The translations under genes and the position numbers were made by a program. From assembly GCA_947165805.1 (NCBI GenBank), contig CAMVBT010000029.1, positions 1-13,579 on the forward strand: a stretch of 13,579 bases of DNA, written 5' to 3'. How positions within the stretch are numbered: position 1 is the stretch's first letter; every line of letters begins with the position of its first letter. Of this stretch, positions 6,611 through 12,952 are shown piece by piece. The notes under the pieces are model-generated. The model did not search any database and had not been told where the DNA came from. It saw only the letters and a program-made list of their open reading frames with translations. Source of the stretch: an uncultured Clostridia bacterium. GTDB taxonomy: Bacteria > Bacillota > Clostridia > Oscillospirales > Ruminococcaceae.

Positions 6611-6730
6611 GTGAGCACAAAGTATGACATCAGCGCAGCGCTCTATTTACGGGACAGGCGCGGCAACGGCAGCTCTGCCGGCAGCACGGCCGCAGCCCGC
6701 TCCCGCTATCGAAGGGAAGTGATACTATGA
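6611..6730 (+). CDS. Possible 39-residue GTG-started ORF between the two flagellar-regulon genes
   Basis: A GTG at 6611 with GGAG at 6598-6601, nine bases upstream, opens a 39-residue frame rich in Ser, Ala and Arg. It ends in TGA overlapping the ATG of the 235-residue gene (ATGA). A second frame here, from ATG 6624 to TGA 6720-6722, would encode 32 residues but has no good ribosome binding site. The pattern copies the short-ORF arrangement ahead of the 209-residue gene, but base composition gives no clear coding signal. It may equally be just the 136-bp spacer. Confidence 0.25.
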   Translation: MSTKYDISAALYLRDRRGNGSSAGSTAAARSRYRREVIL

Positions 6731-7434
6731 GCGATATGAACATATTCTACTCTTCCATGAGCAACGTTATCAATCAGTGGAGCGATTTTCGCGTAAGCAA
6801 AAATCTCTATAAGTCTTACTTTGATATGCAGAAGACCAGCGCCAAGTCGGCCGCCGAAGAAGCTGCAAGCAAAGTGACCGAGAAGAAGGAAGCTTCGCAG
6901 TCAAAGGCTTATTCCGCTTCCAAGAACGATAAGCTCAAGACCTATGCGGATAATGTCTCGAAGGCTGTTTCCGGACTTGAAAAAGCATTCACGGCCGACA
7001 GCAAGACCGGCGAGATAGACACCGACAAGGCTCTCGAGGCTGCTACGGCTTTCGTTGACAGCTATAACGAGCTTTATTCGTCCACAAGGAGCTCAGGCAA
7101 CTCCACCGTTTCCAATAAATCGCAGTTCATATCAAATATGACGAACGCATACTCCCGCAAGCTCGAAAAGGTCGGCATAAGCGTCGGCTCCGACGGAAAG
7201 CTCTCCATAGACAAGGACGCTTTCAAGAACGCGGATAAGAGCGATCTCGACGAGATATTCGGCAAGAAGAACTCCTACGCTTCGTTTATGTCCACACAGG
7301 CAGACGCAGTCTCCGCTTATTCGCAGACCGCGGCTTACCTCGACGCAAACAGCACCTACACCAAGACCGGCGCGGTAGCCAGCTCGGCAAACGCGTCCGC
7401 CCTCAGCGGCGTTCTCTATAATCAGTTATTCTGA
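6727..7434 (+). CDS. Short FliD-like flagellar-regulon protein (C-terminal-domain only)
   Basis: A 235-residue protein without signal peptide or membrane segments. Residues 68-180 resemble the C-terminal region of the flagellar filament cap FliD: a helix with ATAFVDSYNELYSSTRSS (106-123), then KLEKVGISVGSDGKLSIDKD (145-164) and DLDEIFG (173-179). FliD itself is usually over 400 residues with large middle domains; these are absent. Residues 36-66 are an Ala/Lys/Ser linker like that of the upstream protein, and the N-terminus MSDMNIFYSSMSN mirrors MSGINSIYDSYSN. It is last in the sigma-D operon and followed by a strong terminator. It may be an exported hook- or filament-associated accessory protein. 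True FliD function is unlikely given its size. Confidence 0.8.
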   Translation: MSDMNIFYSSMSNVINQWSDFRVSKNLYKSYFDMQKTSAKSAAEEAASKVTEKKEASQSKAYSASKNDKLKTYADNVSKAVSGLEKAFTADSKTGEIDTDKALEAATAFVDSYNELYSSTRSSGNSTVSNKSQFISNMTNAYSRKLEKVGISVGSDGKLSIDKDAFKNADKSDLDEIFGKKNSYASFMSTQADAVSAYSQTAAYLDANSTYTKTGAVASSANASALSGVLYNQLF

Positions 7435-7458
7435 TATCTGCGGTGATGTCATACCACG

Positions 7459-7489
7459 GCGCGTCCTCAGTCATGAGGGCGCGCTTTTT
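7459..7489 (+). terminator. Rho-independent terminator of the sigma-D operon
   Basis: GCGCGTCCTCA (7459-7469) pairs with TGAGGGCGCGC (7474-7484), 11 bp with one T-G wobble, around a GTCA loop. Five T (7485-7489) follow. It lies 24 bp after the stop of the FliD-like gene. Confidence 0.9.
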
Positions 7490-7524
7490 GCGCGGCGAGC
7501 CGCCGGGTTTTATGGGTTGTCATA

Positions 7525-7570
7525 CCTTTCGGAGTTTTCGGTAAACTAACAAAAGCGCAGTACCGAAGGG
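7525..7570. other. Inverted repeat with two mutually exclusive stems beside a structured repeat
   Basis: CCTTTCGG (7525-7532) can pair with CCGAAGGG (7563-7570), with one wobble. TTCGGTA (7537-7543) can alternatively pair with TACCGAA (7561-7567). The two stems share their right arm, so only one can form at a time. It abuts the junction element at 7573-7666 and is probably part of the same intergenic repeat. Confidence 0.5.
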
Positions 7571-7572
7571 GT

Positions 7573-7666
7573 TTGGGGGCGACCGCACGGCACGAAGCCG
7601 TGAAAGAAGGTTTCCAAAACGCCGCACGGACGCGGCGCAAAAAGAAACCTTCGAGAAAGCCCCCAA
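7573..7666. repeat. 94-bp intergenic element folding as a three-way junction
   Basis: Nested complementary arms are visible. TTGGGGGC (7573-7580) pairs with GCCCCCAA (7659-7666) and encloses two further hairpins. One is CACGGC/GCCGTG (7586-7591 with 7597-7602). The other is GAAGGTTTC/GAAACCTTC (7606-7614 with 7644-7652), capped by CGCCGC/GCGGCG (7620-7625 with 7632-7637). All arms are exact. No coding potential fits; a minus-strand open frame across it (7520-7756) is a by-product. It looks like a dispersed palindromic (REP/MITE-like) repeat or a structured RNA. It is not a standard terminator, as no T-run follows. Confidence 0.65.
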
Positions 7667-7694
7667 TAAAAAAGCGCAGATAACACAGCGTGTA

Positions 7695-7722
7695 AAAATA
7701 ATCCTTGCAAAAATGCCGATAA
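7695..7722 (+). promoter_or_regulatory. Weak candidate sigma-D promoter for the acyltransferase gene
   Basis: GCCGATAA at 7715-7722 is a perfect sigma-28/sigma-D -10, but the upstream TAAA box is missing at 15 bases. Only AAAA (7695-7698) lies at 16, and a TAAA (7693-7696) lies at 18. A sigma-A-like TATAAT at 7733-7738 has no good -35 either. Either could start transcription of the gene at 7767. Confidence 0.25.
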
Positions 7723-7766
7723 TATGATAAACTATAATATACACACTATATATCACGGAGCGAAAA

Positions 7767-8528
7767 ATGGGAAAAAGAGTCGGAATACTTGATGAAGTGC
7801 GCGGTATAGCCTATATCGCAATGATAATATACCATGCCTACTACGATCTGGCGTTCGTTTACGGACATGAAATGCCCGGAGCCCTCGGTATCTTCATGAA
7901 ATGGCTCCAGCCGCTCATAGCGGGAACGTTCATCGTCGTGGCGGGCATATCCTCGAACTATTCGTCAAACAATTTCAAGCGCGGAGTCGAATACTTCTTC
8001 TGCGCCATGCTGCTGACGTTCGTGACGGCGATCTTCATGCCGTCGGAGCTGATACTGTTCGGCGTGCTCCATTTCTACGCCATAGCCGCCATGATATACG
8101 GCTTTGTCGGGAAGTTCACCGAAAGCATACCGTGGCTCGTCGGGGTGATACTGTTCGCCCTGCTGTACGCGGTCACGCTGAATATCCCACGCGGATTTAT
8201 CGGTCTCGAGGGGCTGTGGACTGTGCAGATGCCGTCGTTCCTGTACGGGCATTACTGGCTGTACCCGCTCGGATTCCCGGCGGCGGGCTTTTACAGCGCC
8301 GATTACTTCCCGCTGATACCGAATATCTTCCTGTTCTTCGCGGGAGCCTCGTTCGGCGTTTATCTGAAGTCCGGCAGACCTTCAAAGGGCATCTATATGA
8401 CGCGCTTCAACAAGCTCGCGTGGATAGGAAGGCACGGCCTTGTCATTTATATGCTGCACCAGCCCGTGCTGATACTGATACTCGACCTTATCCACAAGCT
8501 CACCGGTCAGCCGACGCTGTTCATGTAA
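7767..8528 (+). CDS. HGSNAT/DUF1624-family membrane acyltransferase-like protein
   Basis: A 253-residue polytopic membrane protein with about seven membrane segments. It fits the bacterial DUF1624 / heparan-alpha-glucosaminide N-acetyltransferase catalytic family: RVGILDEVRGIAYIAMIIYH (residues 4-23), a pattern shared with OpgC-like acyltransferases; ILFGVLHFYAIA (96-107); and WIGRHGLVIYMLHQPVL (219-235). By analogy it would transfer an acyl group across the membrane to an envelope sugar, but no substrate can be deduced. The ATG has GGAG at 7757-7760, six bases upstream. It stands alone: a structured repeat lies before it, and a new promoter follows its stop. No terminator is evident between it and the mutase gene. 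Confidence 0.85.
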   Translation: MGKRVGILDEVRGIAYIAMIIYHAYYDLAFVYGHEMPGALGIFMKWLQPLIAGTFIVVAGISSNYSSNNFKRGVEYFFCAMLLTFVTAIFMPSELILFGVLHFYAIAAMIYGFVGKFTESIPWLVGVILFALLYAVTLNIPRGFIGLEGLWTVQMPSFLYGHYWLYPLGFPAAGFYSADYFPLIPNIFLFFAGASFGVYLKSGRPSKGIYMTRFNKLAWIGRHGLVIYMLHQPVLILILDLIHKLTGQPTLFM

Positions 8529-8547
8529 AATTTTTCTGTAAGTGTTA

Positions 8548-8576
8548 TTGCATTTTGACCCTGATTATGGTATAAT
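8548..8576 (+). promoter_or_regulatory. Sigma-A promoter with extended -10 for the phosphohexomutase gene
   Basis: TTGCAT (8548-8553), 17 bases, then TATAAT (8571-8576), preceded by TGG, which forms the extended -10 TGn element. Transcription would start near 8583. Confidence 0.8.
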
Positions 8577-8587
8577 ATAAAGCAAAG

Positions 8588-8603
8588 GTAAGCGCGCGCT
8601 TAC
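8588..8603 (+). promoter_or_regulatory. Perfect 16-bp palindrome at the transcript start (operator candidate)
   Basis: GTAAGCGCGCGCTTAC is its own reverse complement and sits about +5 to +20 relative to the predicted start site of the phosphohexomutase transcript. A protein bound there would block initiation. The halves resemble LacI-family sites (GTAAGCG...CGCTTAC with a central CG), but are two bases longer than the usual 14-bp cre or LacI-type operator. The regulator is unknown. Confidence 0.6.
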
Positions 8604-8629
8604 AAAAATGACGGAAAGGATAGAATACT

Positions 8630-10348
8630 ATGGATATCAACGCATTATACAAGCTCTGGCTCGAAAAGGCCACAGAAGACCCCGACCTTCAGACAGAATT
8701 AAAGTCCGTTGAGGGCAATGACGCGGAGATAAACGACCGCTTCTACCGCGAGCTCGAATTCGGCACAGGCGGCCTGCGCGGAGTCATCGGCGCCGGTACG
8801 AACAGAATGAACTACTACACTGTATGCAAGGCAACACAGGGTCTTGCTTCCTACCTTATGAAGATAAAGCCCGAGGGTGCCTCCGTCGCGGTGTCCTACG
8901 ACAGCCGTATCAAGTCCACCTATTTCGCGGAGTCCGTCGCGAAAGTCCTTTCCGCTAACGGTATCCGTGTCTTCATCTACAAGGAGCTCATGCCGACACC
9001 CATGCTCTCGTGGGCAGTGCGCTATTATAAGTGCGATGCGGGCGTTATGGTAACGGCTTCGCACAATCCCGCAAAGTACAACGGCTACAAGGTCTACGGC
9101 CCCGACGGCTGCCAGCTCACCATTGACGCGGCTGACGCTGTGCTCGCCGAGATCAACAAGACCGACGTTTTCGGCGGTATCATGTCCATATCCCTTGAAG
9201 AGGGCATAAAGAGCGGAATGATAAAGTATATCGACGACGAGTGCATCGACGCCTACATGGCTGAGGTCAAGAAGCAGGCCGTACACCCCGAGATATGCGC
9301 GTCCGCGGGTCTCAAGGTAGTCTACACCCCCCTTAACGGCACAGGCAACAAGCCCGTTCGCCGCATACTCAAGGAGATCGGCATAAAGGAAGTCATCGTG
9401 GTGCCGGAGCAGGAGAATCCCGACGGCAACTTCACCACCTGCCCTTACCCGAACCCCGAGTTCAAGGAGGCTTTGCAGAAGGGTCTCGAGCTCTGCCGCA
9501 AGGAAAAGCCCGACCTGCTGCTTGCCACCGACCCCGACTGCGACCGCGTGGGCATAGCAGTTCCGGACGGCGACGACTACGCGCTGTTCACCGGCAACGA
9601 GACAGGCGCTCTGCTGCTTGAATATATCGCGCGCGAAAGAAAGGCTCTCGGCACTCTGCCGGCGAACCCCGTTGCGGTAAAGACCATAGTTACAACGGAT
9701 ATCACCCGTGCTATCGCGAAGAAATACGGCATCGAGCTCATCGAGGTTCTCACCGGCTTCAAGTTCATCGGCGAGCAGATAGGCTTCCTTGAAGCAAAGG
9801 GCGAGACAGACCGCTATATATTCGGCTTCGAGGAGAGCTACGGCTACCTCGCGGGAGGCTATGTGCGCGATAAGGACGCTGTCGTTGCCTCCATGCTTAT
9901 CTGCGAAATGGCAGCATACTATCGCTCGAAGGGCATCTCCCTCATCGAAGCGAGAAAGAAGATGTATGAGGAGTACGGCTCCTACTGCAACAAGCTCGAC
10001 AACTTCGCGTTCGAGGGCGAGAGCGGCATGACGAAGATGAAGGAGATCATGACCGGACTGCGCACCAACGTTCCGAAGGAAGTCGCGGGTACGAAAGTCA
10101 CCGCCTTCGCGGACTATGAGGCGAGCGAAAAGACCGATACTGCCACCGGCGCAAAGACGAAGATAGACCTGCCGAAGTCCAACGTTATAACGCTGTATCT
10201 TGAGGACGGCTCAAGCCTTGTTATCCGTCCCTCCGGCACCGAGCCGAAGATCAAGATATACTACACGACCATAGGCAAGACCAACGACGATGCTGCCGCG
10301 CTGCAGGCGAAGTATTCGGAAGCGTTCACAAAGATAGTTAAAGGCTGA
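8630..10348 (+). CDS. pgcA: Phosphoglucomutase/phosphomannomutase (alpha-D-phosphohexomutase)
   Basis: A 572-residue cytoplasmic enzyme of the alpha-D-phosphohexomutase superfamily, close in layout to Bacillus PgcA. It interconverts glucose-1-phosphate and glucose-6-phosphate (or the mannose equivalents) and so feeds nucleotide-sugar and polysaccharide synthesis. All four active-site regions are present: TASHNP (142-147, phosphoserine Ser144), the metal loop DPDCDR (301-306), the sugar-binding GFEESYGYL (399-407) and the phosphate-binding RPSGTEPK (533-540). EFGTGGLRG (43-51) is the typical N-terminal motif. The length is complete. AAAGGA (8615-8620) lies nine bases before the ATG. It is preceded by its own promoter and a palindrome, and followed after 18 bp by a small membrane protein gene. 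Specificity for glucose versus mannose cannot be fixed by eye. Confidence 0.95.
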   Translation: MDINALYKLWLEKATEDPDLQTELKSVEGNDAEINDRFYRELEFGTGGLRGVIGAGTNRMNYYTVCKATQGLASYLMKIKPEGASVAVSYDSRIKSTYFAESVAKVLSANGIRVFIYKELMPTPMLSWAVRYYKCDAGVMVTASHNPAKYNGYKVYGPDGCQLTIDAADAVLAEINKTDVFGGIMSISLEEGIKSGMIKYIDDECIDAYMAEVKKQAVHPEICASAGLKVVYTPLNGTGNKPVRRILKEIGIKEVIVVPEQENPDGNFTTCPYPNPEFKEALQKGLELCRKEKPDLLLATDPDCDRVGIAVPDGDDYALFTGNETGALLLEYIARERKALGTLPANPVAVKTIVTTDITRAIAKKYGIELIEVLTGFKFIGEQIGFLEAKGETDRYIFGFEESYGYLAGGYVRDKDAVVASMLICEMAAYYRSKGISLIEARKKMYEEYGSYCNKLDNFAFEGESGMTKMKEIMTGLRTNVPKEVAGTKVTAFADYEASEKTDTATGAKTKIDLPKSNVITLYLEDGSSLVIRPSGTEPKIKIYYTTIGKTNDDAAALQAKYSEAFTKIVKG

Positions 10349-10366
10349 TAAAACAGTGAGGGCTGT

Positions 10367-10624
10367 ATGGCGTTTCTGGGAATATTCATAATTATGATCG
10401 TCGGAGTGATAGTTGCTCTTTATATCCGCTATATTACCCGATACGCGATATTTCTTATTATCCTCAGCATTATCGGCACTGCCGGATTCGGGCTTATCCT
10501 TGCCGGGATAGTCCGTAACGGGAAGAACAAGAAAGCTCTTCTGATAACGGGAACGGCATTGGCGCTGCTGTCAACGGTGCTTGCCGTGGGCGGTCTGATA
10601 CGGTTTGCGCTGTACGGTATCTGA
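10367..10624 (+). CDS. Small three-helix membrane protein of unknown function
   Basis: An 85-residue, very hydrophobic protein with three likely membrane segments (about residues 3-20, 26-48 and 57-78) and a basic loop, RNGKNKK (50-56), between the second and third. I do not recognise the family. The ATG has GAGG five bases upstream and lies 18 bp after the phosphohexomutase stop, so the two are probably co-transcribed. A strong terminator follows ten bases after its stop. A functional link to sugar metabolism is not supported by anything but position. Confidence 0.65.
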   Translation: MAFLGIFIIMIVGVIVALYIRYITRYAIFLIILSIIGTAGFGLILAGIVRNGKNKKALLITGTALALLSTVLAVGGLIRFALYGI

Positions 10625-10634
10625 AAATAAAACA

Positions 10635-10665
10635 CCTCGCCATTCAAGCAAATGGCGAGGTTTTT
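10635..10665 (+). terminator. Rho-independent terminator after the phosphohexomutase operon
   Basis: CCTCGCCATT (10635-10644) pairs perfectly with AATGGCGAGG (10651-10660) around CAAGCA, followed by five T and then GGTTTTT. Confidence 0.92.
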
Positions 10666-10688
10666 GGTTTTTAGTATTTTCTTTGAAA

Positions 10689-10819
10689 AGGCGCATTACC
10701 TACCGAATCTGCAAGGCGGCGCGGTACCCGCGCGGTCAATCCGTCTGTTACATTCTGCTATAAAAAATCTCAGCCTCGCAGTTGTTAGTATAGGCGCACT
10801 ACCTACCCCCGCTGCAAGG
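10689..10819. repeat. Two diverged direct copies of a 28-bp intergenic motif
   Basis: The motif opens AGGCGCA and closes CTGCAAGG at 10689-10716, and recurs at 10792-10819, 103 bp apart, with 23 of 28 bases identical by eye. The difference is concentrated in a 4-base block after CCTACC. The second copy runs directly into the structured repeat at 10834-10905, so the first may be the remnant of another copy of that element. Confidence 0.6.
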
Positions 10820-10833
10820 TGAAGCGATTGGGT

Positions 10834-10905
10834 CCAGCGTGTCTCCCCGTCATCGGGGAGGTGGCGACGAAGGAGCCAGAGGGGCTGACCGACAGACCAC
10901 GCTGG
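10834..10905. repeat. Clostridial-type intergenic palindromic repeat
   Basis: CCAGCGTG (10834-10841) pairs with CACGCTGG (10898-10905) and encloses CTCCCCG-TCAT-CGGGGAG (10843-10860) and a weaker AGCC/GGCT hairpin. The overall shape is a three-way junction, like the element at 7573-7666. Translated on the minus strand it gives the phrase SVSPSGSFVATSP, which I recall from spurious short proteins scattered in Clostridiales genomes; this suggests a dispersed repeat family. It contains no gene. Confidence 0.6.
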
Positions 10906-10944
10906 CGCCGGCGGCGTAGGCCAAAAAATTTAAAATGTTCTTCT

Positions 10945-10994
10945 TGAGCGCGTACGCGCGACATCTTGTTCCCGTCTCGAGCGCGAAGCGCGAC
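10945..10994. repeat. Paired GC-rich hairpins downstream of the ThyX-like gene
   Basis: Two similar inverted repeats sit side by side. One is centred on the perfect palindrome GCGCGTACGCGC (10948-10959). The other is GCGC-GAA-GCGC around 10980-10990. Both start with GAGCGCG and end with GCGACA. On the minus strand they follow the stop at 10997 and could form the 3' end of that transcript. The nearest T-rich stretch on that strand is not adjacent to either stem, so terminator function is uncertain. Confidence 0.45.
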
Positions 10995-10996
10995 AA

Positions 10997-11560
10997 TTAC
11001 TGCTTGCCGACGATGAGCTCTTTGGCGTAGGGGAGCTTTTCGATCTCCTTGCAGAACTCGCGCCACTCGGGGAGGCGGTGGTTCTTACGCTGGGAATATA
11101 TCGTCTTGAGCGAACGGTAATTGGTCGTGAGCCGCGCTGTGAGCTCGAAGCCGCAGGGGTTGCTGTACAGCAGGCGGAGGTAGTCCTCGGGGTCCTGCGT
11201 TTCGTTGTAGCGGTCTTTCAGCTCATTCATTATTTCTATCATGCGCGGGTCAACGTATTTGTTGTACTGCTTTGAGAGGTCGAACTTCGCGATGCGGTGC
11301 ATGGTGCTCTGGCTCGACACGAACTCGAGGAAGCGGTAGCGCTCGGCTTCCGTCCACGCCTTGACCGTGAAGGTCAGATCAAAAGCAACGCGTATGCCGG
11401 TGAGGAACTGGTCATGTCCTTCGCCCTTGCCGGACTGTGCGAGGCTGATGATGCGGTCGGTAATATCGCCGTTCACCGAGGCGGTATCCACCGCCATGGG
11501 GTATTTGCTTGCCCTGAAGCTCTCTTCGAGGTCGTAGACTTTGATATTTTCAAGTTTCAT
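10997..11560 (-). CDS. Divergent ThyX-like (FAD-dependent thymidylate synthase superfamily) protein
   Basis: A 187-residue soluble protein. Its middle and end resemble a divergent branch of the ThyX superfamily: AWTEAERYRFLEFVSSQSTMHRI (residues 68-90) sits where ThyX has its RHRx7S motif, and LTARLTTNYRSLKTIYSQR (140-158), then HRLPEW (161-166), matches the C-terminal helix region. The canonical motif is not intact: RYR is kept at 74-76, but the spacing to the Ser is altered, so dUMP/FAD catalysis is doubtful. It is also shorter than typical ThyX (about 220-250). It starts 22 bp after the aspartokinase gene and is likely co-transcribed with it. The assignment rests on remembered resemblance; it may be better called a conserved hypothetical. 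Confidence 0.55.
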   Translation of the reverse strand: MKLENIKVYDLEESFRASKYPMAVDTASVNGDITDRIISLAQSGKGEGHDQFLTGIRVAFDLTFTVKAWTEAERYRFLEFVSSQSTMHRIAKFDLSKQYNKYVDPRMIEIMNELKDRYNETQDPEDYLRLLYSNPCGFELTARLTTNYRSLKTIYSQRKNHRLPEWREFCKEIEKLPYAKELIVGKQ

Positions 11561-11582
11561 ATCCTGCCGCCTGTCAATTATA

Positions 11583-12899
11583 TTATTCCTGAAGCATGAA
11601 CATATTGTAGATCACGCGGATAGCTTCGTCGAAATCGTCTTCGCGGATACCTATGATGATATTCAGCTCGGAGGAGCCCTGATCTATCATCTTGATGTTG
11701 ATATTGGCGTGGGAGAGAGCCGCGAATATTCTTGTCGCGGTACCCTTTGTGGATTTCATGCCGCGTCCCACTACGGCTATCAGCGCGAGGTCGTGCTCGA
11801 CTTCGATGTGGTTCGGGTTGCTGACTTCCTTTACGCGCTCAACGAAGTTCGGGTGGGCTTTAAGGTCGTCGCTGTCGATGATGAGCGTCATCGTGTCTAT
11901 TCCGGTAGGTATGTGCTCGAAGTTGATCTTCTCGACGTCCATGAGCGTGAGTATGCGGCGCAGGAAGCCTATCTCGCCGTTCATCTCGTCCTTTTCTATC
12001 GCTACGGCGCTGAAATTCTTCTTGCCGGCGATACCGGTGATTATATGCTCGTTTTTGCCCTCGGGAGCGTCATGCACGATCATGGTGCCCTTTGCCGAAG
12101 GGTCGTTGGTGTTCCTTATATTTATCGGTATCCTTGCGTTGCGCACGGGGAAGATAGCGTCCTGATGAAGCACTCCCGCGCCCATGTACGAAAGCTCGCG
12201 GAGCTCTCTGTATGTTATCACGTCGATGAACTTGGGGTCATTGACTATGCGGGGATCGGCGACCGCGAAGCCCGGAACGTCCGTCCAGTTCTCGTAGAGC
12301 TCGGCGCCTATCGCCTTTGCCACAACGGAGCCTGTAAAGTCACTTCCTCCGCGGGAGAATGTGCGTATCGAGCCGTCGGGGTTGGCACCGTAGAAGCCCG
12401 GGATAACAGCGTGGTCGTAGCCCTCGAGTATAGCCGCGAGAGTCGCGTCGGTGAGCTCGGCGTCAAATTCGCCGTTCGCCTTGAAGAAGATGCCCTTTGC
12501 GGCGTCGATGAAGGCAAAGCCGAGGTAATTCGCGAGGATTATGCCGTTGAGGTACTCGCCGCGGCTCGCCGCGTAGTCTCTGCCCGCGCGCTTGGTGAAG
12601 TTTTCGGTGATCTCCTCGAATTCACGGTCAAGGCTGATCGTGAGACCGAGGTCGCTGATGATGCCGTTGTAGCGGTCTGCTATCGGGAGAAATGCCGCAA
12701 CTGCATTGGCTCCGCCGCATACGTCGTCATAGCACTTGTAGAGCATATCCGTGACCTTGGTATCGCCGGAGAAGCGCTTGCCGGGTGCGCTCGGCACCAC
12801 ATATCTGCGCTCCTTGTCGCTCCTGATGATGTCCGCGACCTTGCGGAACTGATTTGCGTCGGCGAGCGAGCTGCCGCCGAACTTTACTACCTTTGCCAT
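11583..12899 (-). CDS. lysC: Aspartate kinase (aspartokinase) with C-terminal ACT domains
   Basis: A 438-residue, full-length monofunctional aspartokinase, which phosphorylates L-aspartate in the first step to lysine, threonine and methionine and, in bacteria, the peptidoglycan precursor diaminopimelate. The ATP/aspartate signature KFGGSSLA is at residues 6-13, and FSRGGSDFTGSVVAKAIGAE (181-200) and WTDVPGFAVADPRIV (205-219) are typical of the kinase domain. Two ACT domains follow (about 288-355 and 370-438, the latter with NIKMIDQGSSELNIIIGI at 401-418) and should give feedback control by lysine and/or threonine. AAAGGA lies about ten bases upstream of the ATG. The gap to the HD-GYP gene is 53 bp, too short for a lysine riboswitch. 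Confidence 0.95.
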   Translation of the reverse strand: MAKVVKFGGSSLADANQFRKVADIIRSDKERRYVVPSAPGKRFSGDTKVTDMLYKCYDDVCGGANAVAAFLPIADRYNGIISDLGLTISLDREFEEITENFTKRAGRDYAASRGEYLNGIILANYLGFAFIDAAKGIFFKANGEFDAELTDATLAAILEGYDHAVIPGFYGANPDGSIRTFSRGGSDFTGSVVAKAIGAELYENWTDVPGFAVADPRIVNDPKFIDVITYRELRELSYMGAGVLHQDAIFPVRNARIPINIRNTNDPSAKGTMIVHDAPEGKNEHIITGIAGKKNFSAVAIEKDEMNGEIGFLRRILTLMDVEKINFEHIPTGIDTMTLIIDSDDLKAHPNFVERVKEVSNPNHIEVEHDLALIAVVGRGMKSTKGTATRIFAALSHANINIKMIDQGSSELNIIIGIREDDFDEAIRVIYNMFMLQE

Positions 12900-12952
12900 T
12901 GTCTTTTGTTTCCTTTCTTCTGTGTATATGTTGGCTGTTTTATAACTTTGTC

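Noticed and set aside
5895..6620. A 241-codon minus-strand frame across the 209-residue flagellar-regulon gene
   Set aside because: It opposes a gene with promoter, ribosome site and family-like motifs; Leu/Arg-rich shadow.
7520..7756. A 78-codon minus-strand frame across the three-way-junction element
   Set aside because: It is explained by the palindromic repeat sequence; no ribosome site or conserved protein features.
10803..11066. An 87-codon minus-strand frame overlapping the end of the ThyX-like gene
   Set aside because: Its recognisable part is the translated intergenic repeat (SVSPSGSFVATSP), a common spurious annotation.
12900..12952. A lysine riboswitch upstream of aspartokinase
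   Set aside because: Only 53 bases separate it from the HD-GYP gene, far too short for the aptamer, and no suitable stems are seen.
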